From positions 14,013,001 to 14,077,000 of the forward strand of contig CM065397.1 of the NCBI GenBank assembly GCA_033060915.1: 64,000 nucleotides of DNA, in the 5' to 3' direction. The first letter of the stretch is position 1; every line of letters starts with the position of its first letter. Origin of the DNA: Euryodendron excelsum (taxonomy: Eukaryota > Streptophyta > Magnoliopsida > Ericales > Pentaphylacaceae). Below are positions 46,582 to 55,757 of this stretch, piece by piece. The notes below the pieces were generated by a model, which saw nothing but the letters and a program-made list of their open reading frames with translations, was not told the DNA's origin and ran no database searches. The position numbers and the translations under genes are program-made.

Positions 46582-48480
46582 ATGTCCTGTTTAGCTCTCT
46601 CTCTCCAACCCGCCAATGGATCTGACATTCTGCTCCAGACCCGGGAATGGTTCCCTCCCGCCCGAGCCCTCGTGGCCCTCTCGGCTTTCCGAGAAACCCG
46701 TCTCGCCTTTGCCTCCGGAAAGCACCAGTCGGCCGAGGACGGCGATACGTCGCTCGGCGACGACCCGCTTGCTGCTTCGAGTGGGCAGTTGATCGTGGGT
46801 GTCGAGAGCCGGTACCGTGTTGTGTATCGATTGGTCAATTCGATATATGTGTTGGGAATCACCACGGTGGATCAAGATAATAGTGTGAACAATGTGTTTG
46901 AGTGTATTAGTATAGTTAACCAGGCAGTTAGCGTAATTGTTACTGCCTGCCGAGGTGTTGATGTCACACCTGAGAAGCTTAGTAGGAAGTATGCTGAGAT
47001 ATATATGGCACTGGATATTGTTTTGAGGGGTGTTAGTAACATTAGGCTTGCAGCAATGCTTGCTTCCATGCACGGTGACAGTATTGCCAAGATGGTGCAT
47101 TCAGCGATTGATTCGGAGAATAAGGTTAGGGGGGCTGATAGTTGGAGCAATGTAGAAATTCATTCAGCTGAGCAAGAGGCTGGAGTGGAGGCATTTTCAA
47201 ATGCGAGCTTTGAACTGCCTCCAGAGACGTTGGTGGCTGGTGATGAGGTTGTGGCAACGCTTGCTCCGACTGGGCAGAGCACGTTGAGTGAACAGGATCA
47301 GCAGCTGAAGCCTGAGGAGGATGAGGTGGAGAAAGACCCATTTGCCGCGAGTGATGCCCTTAACAAGCCTGAGGAGCTTGTGGGTGGTTTTAAGAAAGAC
47401 AAGGATCCATCATCTACTGATTTAACGAAAGCATTGGCAGGTCTTGAGGTTACTACACTGCCGCCTCCTGCAGCAACTGACTCAACACACATTGGTGTTG
47501 AGGGGTTTGAAGGGGACTATGGTGGTATAGAGTTCAGTATTGATGGATCAACTTTGGCAGAAGATTTTGAAGGGATGAATCAAGCTTGGGGTGGTGGGTT
47601 GGATGCGTCTGAGTTTGTGGGTACAAAGAAAGTTGCGAAATCCCAGGGGCTTGGTGGGCTTGAATTTTTACAAACTGGCAGTGAGCCACCAACAACTGCT
47701 CCAACTGGAGCTGCTGGCACTCCTCTTGAAAACCTTTTGGTGACAAAAACGGAAATGAAGGGTCCTGAGATGTATGTTTCCGAAGAGATTAGTGCAGAGT
47801 TCAGGGAATCATTGCTAGCTAGAGTTGGCTTAATGGGCGTGGTCTATTTAAGAACACTGTCCCCAAAAACTTCTGGTGACAAAGAAACTGAGTTTTCCTT
47901 TAAGATTGAAGGCACGAGTGGTGTTAAGAGAGTGGTCATGCAAAGCTCTCGTGTAAGCAGCCTTGGAACTGGGATGTTTCATGTCAGGACTGTGCCCTCA
48001 GAGGAGCCTATACCCATCTTGAAGTATAGTTTGCTACCCCGTTTTACTCCATTGCCATTGCGAGTTCGTCTCATCAAACGTCACATTGGGACTTTACTTT
48101 CAGTGATGGTGCAGTATGTTTCAAACCCAGATTTGCCGGCACCCCTGACTGATGTAACCTTTGTTCTGAAACTACCGGTGGATCCAACTTTGTTGAAGGT
48201 TTCACCAAAAGCCATCTTGGACCGGTCTGAGAAAGAATTGAAATGGCATATTGAAGAGATTCCCCTCAAGGGTAATCCTGGTAGGTTGAGGGCAAGGATG
48301 CCTGTGGACTCAAGTGAAGAAGATGGTGGGGAGGAAATTGAGGTTGTTGGTTATGTGAAATTTTCCATCCAAGGAACTAGATCATTGTCTGGGGTTTCTC
48401 TGCGGCCTGCTTCTGAGGGTAAGACAGACTTCTATGAGGTTAACCACAGGTATGAGAGTGGGGTTTACACATGCAATTGA
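46582..48480 (+). CDS. TML: TPLATE complex muniscin-like subunit (TML), intronless
   Basis: 632 codons starting at ATG 46582. The N-terminal ~170 residues form a longin/adaptor-like part (GQLIVGVESRYRVVYRLVNS, YAEIYMALDIVLRGVSNIRL). Residues ~200-400 are an acidic, disordered linker (EEDEVEKDPFAASDALNKPE). Residues ~405-632 are a mu-homology domain (YVSEEISAEFRESLLARVGL, GTLLSVMVQYVSNPDLPAPL, VNHRYESGVYTCN at the end). This layout and the end sequence match Arabidopsis TML (At5g57460), a core subunit of the TPLATE complex, which starts clathrin-mediated endocytosis at the plasma membrane. The mu-homology domain binds cargo and lipid. Length is close to the family norm (about 607), with a slightly longer linker. 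Confidence 0.96.
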   Translation: MSCLALSLQPANGSDILLQTREWFPPARALVALSAFRETRLAFASGKHQSAEDGDTSLGDDPLAASSGQLIVGVESRYRVVYRLVNSIYVLGITTVDQDNSVNNVFECISIVNQAVSVIVTACRGVDVTPEKLSRKYAEIYMALDIVLRGVSNIRLAAMLASMHGDSIAKMVHSAIDSENKVRGADSWSNVEIHSAEQEAGVEAFSNASFELPPETLVAGDEVVATLAPTGQSTLSEQDQQLKPEEDEVEKDPFAASDALNKPEELVGGFKKDKDPSSTDLTKALAGLEVTTLPPPAATDSTHIGVEGFEGDYGGIEFSIDGSTLAEDFEGMNQAWGGGLDASEFVGTKKVAKSQGLGGLEFLQTGSEPPTTAPTGAAGTPLENLLVTKTEMKGPEMYVSEEISAEFRESLLARVGLMGVVYLRTLSPKTSGDKETEFSFKIEGTSGVKRVVMQSSRVSSLGTGMFHVRTVPSEEPIPILKYSLLPRFTPLPLRVRLIKRHIGTLLSVMVQYVSNPDLPAPLTDVTFVLKLPVDPTLLKVSPKAILDRSEKELKWHIEEIPLKGNPGRLRARMPVDSSEEDGGEEIEVVGYVKFSIQGTRSLSGVSLRPASEGKTDFYEVNHRYESGVYTCN

Positions 48481-48855
48481 ACATGGATAATTTGTCCTGT
48501 TGTGTTTCTTTCCTTTTCCTTCTTGTTTGTCAGGTTTGTGGTTTGGAAGTGTGTTAGCATTCTTTGGAGTGTAGCCTGTAACTTGCATTCACTGCTCTCA
48601 TGTGAAAGTTTTACGGTTTTTAGTTACCAGCCATTGGCTTTGTAATACATACGAAATTTTGTTCTCCGTAAATTTGTTCCCTTTTTAAATTCACAACTTT
48701 GTCTGGTAGTCTGGATTTAGCTTCTTTTTTTCCGTTCTTTTTTTTTTGTTTGAAACTGGTATCAAGATGCATCAAGGGGATTGCATAAACTATTTTGTGC
48801 TTTATGTGATGAATTGAGATTAATATGGTTGGAAGTACCATTATACAAACCTACT

Positions 48856-48877
48856 ACAGGTATGAGAGTGGGGTTTA
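48856..48877 (+). repeat. 22-bp copy of the TML C-terminal coding end
   Basis: ACAGGTATGAGAGTGGGGTT and two more bases are identical to 48446-48467 inside the last TML codons, 410 bp upstream. The copy continues AAATTGA where the gene has CACATGCAATTGA, so it looks like a short duplicated segment of the gene end with a 7-base deletion. Confidence 0.8.
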
Positions 48878-48879
48878 AA

Positions 48880-49260
48880 TTGAGGGGTCTCCACGGCAGA
48901 GCTTTATGAGATTGGCTCCATTGGTGAGGGGGAGGATGCAATGAGGAGGAGTTTGTCCAAATCGGGACTTTTCGAGGTGAAAGCTTTTTATGGAACCTTG
49001 GTAGGTCGTCGAGAAGCCTCTTTTCCTTGGAAAGGAGTTGGGGTCCCAAAGACCCATTCTACAGTGGCTTTTTCGTTTGGATAGCGGCTCATGAAAAAAT
49101 ACTTGACTCTTGACAATTTTAAAAGTAGGCGCCCTTTTTTTTTTTTTTTGGTTAATTGTTGTTGCGTGTGTAAACATGTTGAAGAATCCGTTAATCACCT
49201 CCTCATTCATTTTGGGGTGGTTAAAGAGTTTTGAGCTTTGATTCAGAAGTTGTTTAGAAA
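48880..49260 (+). pseudogene. LINE reverse-transcriptase C-terminal (zf-RVT) remnant
   Basis: The + frame near 48975 reads FEVKAFYGTLVGRREASFPW, then KGVGVPKTHSTVAF, matching the zf-RVT region after the RT of plant L1-type LINEs (FSVKSFY..L, WxxxxPxKVxFFxW). A TAG then breaks the frame, and downstream traces (VNMLKNPLITSSFI-like) continue in other frames. It is truncated at both ends. Confidence 0.6.
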
Positions 49261-49579
49261 TAATGGACTTCAGAAGATTGGAAAGGGCTGATTTTGTAAA
49301 TAAGAAAACTCTTAAAATACGTCAAGCATAATTTTTTTTATTTATAAATAAACTCTAACATCATTGCAACCTTTATTATCTAGTTTAATAATGCATTTGA
49401 GAAACAGAGGTATGGAAGGGGGATGAAAACAATTGCCTTTATCTTCTTGCAATAGTATATAAGTGCTAATTTTTAGCCTCAGTTGTGTTCACTGCCAGTT
49501 TAGACAATGAAGTTGGAATGGATGCTAAAATCCATTTACCATATCAAAATGGACTTTGACAGTGTGGATTGTTATTTTA

Positions 49580-49717
49580 GTGTACCAAACAAAAATTTTT
49601 ATTGACAAATATCTATTCATTTTCATCTTATTTTCCTAGCTTAACCAAGTTAAAAAAAAAAATTAATTCACTTTCTTCACCTATCTTTTTCCTAAATGAA
49701 ACCAAGACCCAAACATA
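49580..49717. mobile_element. Right half of a TATGTTTGGATCTTG-family MITE
   Basis: It ends ACCAAGACCCAAACATA at 49717, the counterpart of the right end at 15509-15525, preceded by a pyrimidine-rich CTTTCTTCACCTATC tract. The left end is not recognisable. Confidence 0.42.
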
Positions 49718-52260
49718 GTTTAAGCTATGAGTCATCACTAAGACTACTTGTCTCACATGAGATGGTTCACTTGGATATTCTCATGTGAATAGAGGGTGAG
49801 GGTTGGGAAGGAGGGGAATTCTCTTTTTGTGCTTGTGTTTCTAAAAATCTTATGGCTATGGTTTGGTTTGAGGTTAATAGGACCCCAGTTAGGGGTGCTA
49901 AGGGTAAACTAGATGACTTGTAAAAGATTGTTGAACATAATGTCTAATTGACTTCTTTGTTGGGGGGTGGGTGGTGGTGTTAGGAGTGGGCCAAGTAATG
50001 TTTATGTGGTTTTAGCTTCACCCATGCTAGATGGTTTAGTCACGTATAGCTGTGTTTAGAATTTGAATTTATAAAAAAATAAAAATAAAAATAAAAATAA
50101 AAGGGTGAGAGAAAAGTGAATGAAATGAGATATTTCAAACTTTTACTTATTTTTTTTTACTCTTCACTTTTTTTAATTACCAAATATATAATGGAATTTC
50201 ATATCATTTTTTATTTTATTTTTTCTCATCAAATTCTTGATTTAAACACAACATTAGTTCTACAAAATGATTGAGAATTACATGAAGTGTTGGAATGCAT
50301 TTAGTTCTTTGTGTGTAACAAATATTGCATAATCAAACAATTCAAAGAGGGACACCATAGGGAGGGTCATTCAAGTAGATGATTCATTGGGCCACATGAG
50401 AGGTACTTATTGGGGAAAAAGATTTGAGTTTTTTTTTCTTTTTCTTTTTGGAGTCGTCGTTTTTTTATGAGAAACGTTGTCATTCGTAACCTCGTTGAAT
50501 TTTGAATGCTTGAAGTCTTTTTTGTTAAACAAAGTGATTTAGAAAGATTCATCTTTATCGATGGTGATTGTTGACATGAACTGATTCGTCAGGGTATTTC
50601 TTTTAAAGTTAAATCATAATTTTGAGTCTAGCTTTATTTTTTATTATTTTTTGTTGTTTCATCTATTTTGCCGATTAAAAAGAAATAGGTAAATAAATGT
50701 TCTTTTGAAAAAAATGTAGAATAATACGCATATTAAGACAAAAGTTTAAGGTGAGTTTTGTCGAGTTTTTTTAACAAAATAATACTTTTTATAAAAATAA
50801 TTTTCCATCTAACACTATAATACATTTCTATATATATATATATCTACCAAGTGGGAAAAAAGTTATAGAGATATAATACCAACACCCCTAGCCAAGGCCA
50901 CCATTGCTGCCATCTCCAGTACGGCCCAACCTAAATTCAACCACCACCTTTCTGCAAGACCCAATATCTAGAGAGAGAAAATTGGCTTAGCTATCTTAAC
51001 TGGTTTGTTGCAAATTTCTTATAGTCCAACTTGTCCCAGAACACTTCTTTTATGTTCTCACACAAATATATACATACATATAGCTTCACAGTGTTGTGTC
51101 GTGTACCCAAATAGAGAGAGAAAGCTAAATAGAAAAAATAAATAAATAGAGGATTGGGTTAGCAAAAAATTCCATTAAGGTAGGTGATTTCAAGCACTAA
51201 GGTCAAATTTTTTACACTCGTCTACACTTGAGAAACCTTGCTAATAATTCAATGGCAGTAATGCTAATGGTTTGTCAAAGTAGACATATTAGAAATAGAC
51301 TGTAGCATTTCGACTGTAGTCTTTCGACTTTAGTATGGATGTATAAAAACAATCTCCTTATTAATAAAGTGTCAACAAAAACATTATTTCTTAAAATCAA
51401 CATTTATCATTTTTCGCTTTAAAAGATTGCAGGTAATGCGCTAACCTTTTTATTCACAAGCAACTAAATTTATTTAATTTTAGAATTTTTAATCATAGTA
51501 CCTAATTAATTCTATTATATCGTTATAGTCCATATTACTGAACCAAATATCATTATCACAATGAAGTTTCCTTTTCGATAAATATTTTCCTGTCATATCC
51601 AAATTTTAAAATCGGGTATATTTGGTTTCGTTGTATTTTAGGCATCTCATATCTCCGTTCCTCAACTCCCTTTCTTAACTACTAAATGCATGCTTAAGAA
51701 AAAAATATATTAATTTTTTTAAAAAATATTAGGACTCACTTGCGTCTATGAATTATGAAAATGTGGAACTCACTTGTATCTATCGGTTATGAAAGAGCTG
51801 ATGATCGTAGCATTTTTGTTTTGCTGAAGAATGTTGCTAGAACCACTACTTTTTTTTTAATTTATTTATTAGATTTTCATCATAGATAGAAAGTGAGCTC
51901 CACATTATCTATTATATGTGGGACCCACTTAATTTTGTCTATTTTGTATAAAAATGTGGTGAAAAAAATAGGTAATCTCAATATTTTTGTTAAGGTCAAG
52001 ATTACTACTTCTAATCAAACATGAATTTTTTTGGATAATACTATATAAATAAAAAATTCATACAAAATTTATTATCAAAATGATATTGTTAAGTAAGAAC
52101 CATTCACTTAAAAATATAACACCCATCATAGTGGCTATTAATAATAAAAATACCACTGTTATTACCACATCATTCTAAGATTTTCTATATAAGTTTTGTG
52201 AAAGAATAACATTTTCCTTTTTTTTTTTTTTTCTAAGCAATTTTCCTTTCTTTTTTAACT
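49718..52260. other. AT-rich spacer, no gene seen
   Basis: No coding sense over 2.5 kb. It includes AAATAAA repeats at 50077-50101 and a (TA)n tract near 50829-50842. A more GC-rich patch at 50880-50960 (CCAACACCCCTAGCC) has no frame worth calling. Confidence 0.45.
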
Positions 52261-53165
52261 CTTCCTAACTGTTCGCAATCTAATCTCTATTGCTATTGTA
52301 CGTCAATGGCCTCTTTTTAGTTGGATGTCAAGAATGTTTTTCTAAATGGATATCTCTCTGAGAAAGTCTATATGCGTCCTCCTCTTGGCTTGTCTTGTCC
52401 TTCAAGTCTTGTTTGCCGCCTGCGTCGCGCCCTTTATGGTTTAAAACAGTCTCCGCGTGCTTGGTATGAGCGATTTCAGGATGTTGCTCTTCGGATTGGC
52501 TTTCAACCTAGTATGCATGATTCTGCTCTCTTTGTTCGTGGTACCTCACACGGCCTTGTTCTTTTGTTACTATATGTTGATGATATGATCATCACTGATT
52601 CTGATTCTGATGCTGTCAGTGAAGTCAAACTCCATCTTTTTCGTGAGTTTGAGATGAAGGATCTGGGTCCCCTTCAGTACTTTCTTGGTATTGAGGTTGC
52701 CTCCTCTCCTAAAGGCTATCTCCTGTCCCAGACTAAGTATGTTACTGATATTCTTCATCGTGCCCGGCTCACTGATGATAAGATTGTTGATACTTCTCTT
52801 GAGTTGCATGCCAAACTTTCTACTTCTGATGGTGTTCCTCTTGACGATCCAACAGAATATCGTGAGTTTGTTGGTTGTCTTGTTTATCTTACTGTGACTC
52901 GGCCTGATATTGCCTATTCCATTCATATTGTCAGTTAGTTCGTTTCTGCACCTCACACCACGCATGGGCTGCTGTTTTACGCATTTTGCGTTATTTTCGT
53001 GGTACTCTCCATCAGTGTTTGGTGCTTTCTTCTACATCGAGCTTAACTCTTCGGGCTCATGCTGATGCAGATTGGGCTGGGGATGTCTCTGACCGTAAAT
53101 CTACCTCTAGCTTATGTGTTTTTCTGAGAGATTCTCTTATTTCCTGAAAAAGCAAGAAACAAACA
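52261..53165 (+). mobile_element. Ty1/copia pol fragment (reverse transcriptase to RNase H)
   Basis: The + frame shows the copia RT signature blocks DVKNVFLNGYLSEKVYM, ALYGLKQSPRAWYERF, YVDDMIIT, MKDLGPLQYFLGIEV and TRPDIAYSI. RNase H traces follow in another frame (LRAHADADWAGD, near 53055-53095). The frame is broken by TAG at 52318-52320, TAG at 52936-52938, a 1-base deletion near 52967 and TGA at 53144-53146. All three stops are explained by C-to-T or G-to-A transitions from the usual Gln or Trp codons. The fragment stops at the KSKKQ block, with no LTR or gag. It is a dead partial copy. Confidence 0.9.
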
Positions 53166-53272
53166 TTTTACTTAAGAAAGTTTGGACATCATTAACATTC
53201 TTGACATCCAACTAAAAAGAGGCCACTGAGGCAAAATAATTTTACTTAAGAAAGTTTGGACATCATTAACAT
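53166..53272. repeat. 33-bp direct repeats around an inverted copia-derived insert
   Basis: The 33-base segment beginning TTTTACTTAAGAAAG occurs at 53166-53198 and again exactly at 53240-53272. Overlapping and between them, 53196-53225 is a perfect inverted copy of 30 bases at 52307-52336 in the copia fragment, including that fragment's TAG stop. This is the footprint expected of double-strand-break repair that copied nearby template (filler DNA). Confidence 0.88.
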
Positions 53273-53944
53273 AACAAGCCATTATTATTGATCACGGTGA
53301 TGCATGTTTTTTCTTGCAGATAATTTATTCATAGACCAATGAATCCCATGCCTGCTGGTGTTATTTAGATGAATTCACTAAGAATCTAGATCCATTGCAC
53401 TGCAGTAACTTCTCAAGAAACATGTTGAAGTAATATGGAATAATTGGGCGATAGCAATCTGCGTGTGTAAGGATATGCTTGTGTTTTTACTTGTCAACAA
53501 CCAACAGCTGCCTTACATAGCCAACAAAGATTTCACTAAGTGGGATAACTTCCCATATTTTCTTCTTTAAAAACATTTCAGAGATTATCTAAACTTCACT
53601 GTTTTGGCAATTAACTGGAATGAAGGATTAGAAGTAGCCACATTTTTCACTTCTAAATATTTTTTCTCATAAATACAGCTAGGGTTGTTGAGTTTAATTC
53701 ATAGATTCTTTTGGACTGAACAAAAAGTTAAATTTACAGTGGGAAGAGGAAAAGGATTGTGGGAAGACAGAAGAGAAGAGAAATAATACACGGCTAATTG
53801 GCTAATGAGAGAGACCAAAAATTAGGGTTATTTCCCTTAGTCACCTGTATATATATATATATATATATATGAATATGGTTCAAAGTACATAAATATCCCT
53901 CAGGCCACTAAACAATTAAATATAGTATAAAACCATAACATATA
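53273..53944. other. Spacer between two copia fragments
   Basis: No coding sense. A (TA)n microsatellite lies at 53848-53870. The part from about 53870 to 53944 may belong to the 3' LTR side of the minus-strand copia fragment, but no LTR ends were found. Confidence 0.42.
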
Positions 53945-55388
53945 ACACTCCCCCTCAAGTTGGTTGGTGCAAAAACATTTCTCATGCCCAACTTGCATAC
54001 AATGGAGTGAGAATCTTATTACTAAACCCTTTAATAAATACATCAGCCAACTGATCTTTTGACTTCATAAAAGGGATACAAATCAAACCCTTTTTCTGCT
54101 TCTTGATGTAATGCAGGTCAATCTTGATATGCTTGGTTCTATTATGCTGAACCGAACTAGGTTATGAGCGATGTTAATGGCAAGTTTATTGTCACCATTC
54201 AATTTCATTGGTTCACAACCATATGCTCCCAAATCTCCTAGTGAAGTTTAAAACCACATAAGCTTACTAGTACCGTGAACCATAGCTCTGTATTCTTCCG
54301 TTGCACTGCATCTAGCCACCAGCACCTGCTTATTGCTTCACCAAGTAACTAGATTCCCTCCCACAAAGATATAGTGGCCTAAAAGTAAACCGTCTACTAT
54401 CAACCAAGCTTGCCCAATTTGCATCAGTAAATGCTTTTAATCTCAAGTGACCATGGTTAGAGCACAAAATACAATATACAACATCTAGGTGCATTGAACG
54501 AGTGCCATGCATAAATTGATTGACAATCCCCACTCATTCGCAATGCATGGTTGAGTGTGGGACATATAGATGAGTCTCTTTACAAGTCTCTGGTACCTTT
54601 TCTTTTATACAGGATCACTAATACCACTACCAAGTCGATGATCAGTCTCATTTGGGGAATCTGTCGTCCTACAATCCAACATGCTTGTTCCATCAAAAAG
54701 ATCAAGAATGTATTTCTTTTGAGAGACAAATATACCTTTATCTAATCTGGCAACCATGATCCCAAAAAAATACCTTAATGAACCTAGATCTTTAATCTCA
54801 AACTCCTTAGCTAATTTTGCCTTGAGTTGAGTCACTTCCTCCATTATCATTACCACCACCACTATGTCATATATCCACGTATGCAATAAGAACAACGATC
54901 TTATCCTTGTCTCTTTTGATGAACACCGTGTGACCTGCATGGCTTTTCTTGTATTCAAACCTAAGTATAGCCTTAAGGAACCTGTCAAACCAAGCTCTAA
55001 GAGACTTTCTTAACCCATAAAGTGCTTTCTTCCATCTACAAACATTTCCAACAGTGAACTAAGGTGAGAACTCTGGTAGAACATCCATGTACGTTTCCTC
55101 CTCCAAATCACCGTGAAGAAATGCACATTTAGCTACTGTCAAGGCCAATCTAGATTAGATGCACAAGAAAGAAGAGCACAAATAGATTTCATCTTTGCCA
55201 CGGGAGCAAAAGTCTCCAGACAGTCGATGCCATTAGCCTGAGTAAAACCCTTGGCAACAACTTGAGCCTTGCATCTCTCAACTTTCTCATCTGCTTTCTG
55301 CTTAACTGTGAATACCCATTTGCATGCAAAGCAGTCTCTTTCCAACTGAAAGAGGAACTGACTCCCAAAACAGCACAATTATCATTAT
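53945..55388 (-). mobile_element. Degenerate Ty1/copia pol fragment
   Basis: On the minus strand, from 55378 downward, come the RT start (CKWVFTVKQKADEKVERCKA, VVAKGFTQANGIDCLETFAP), a later RT block at 54988-54605 (EFEIKDLGSLRYFFGI, FVSQKKYILDLF) and RNase H traces at 54533-54330 (LKAFTDANWASLVDSRRFT). The 3' end at 53945 (CACTCCCCCTCAAGTTGG on the + strand) is the usual end of pol in this kind of element. Stops and frameshifts are numerous. It belongs to a different copia family from the one at 52261, judged by sequence. Confidence 0.82.
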
Positions 55389-55396
55389 ACTACATG

Positions 55397-55675
55397 CAGG
55401 GCCGGGCCCGGGTGAGCCAAGCGAGCCATTGGGCTTGGGCAACCCCCGGCCCAGGGCAACCCCACGTAAAAAAAAAAAATTTTTTTTTTATTTTTGTAAA
55501 AGAAAAAAATTATTTGACCCCATTAAATTTTTTTAATTCTAGTAAAAAAATTTTTTTTTAACTTGTATGACTTTTTTTATAATAAATTAATAATAAGAGA
55601 GCAACTATTTTAAAGTTGGGCTCGGGCAACCCAAATAGTTGGGCCAGGGTAACCCAAATAGTTGGTCCGGCCCTA
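55397..55675. mobile_element. hAT-type MITE, 279 bp, with 8-bp target-site duplication
   Basis: The element starts CAGGGCCGGGCC and ends GGTCCGGCCCTA, so the terminal repeats (C/T)AGGGCCGG(G/A)CC match. It is bounded by ACTACATG at 55389-55396 and ACTACATG at 55676-55683, an exact 8-bp duplication as made by hAT transposases. The body has GC-rich ends (GGGCAACCC repeats) and an A/T-rich centre. No coding capacity. Confidence 0.9.
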
Positions 55676-55757
55676 ACTACATGTTATCTGGTTTTATTTT
55701 ATTTTATGTTGTTGGCTGCCAAATTTGATTAATGTGTTATGTAATGGTTTTTTGCAG

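Noticed and set aside
46591..47100. Minus-strand open frame (169 codons) opposite TML
   Set aside because: Antisense shadow of the well-identified TML coding sequence, with no domain.
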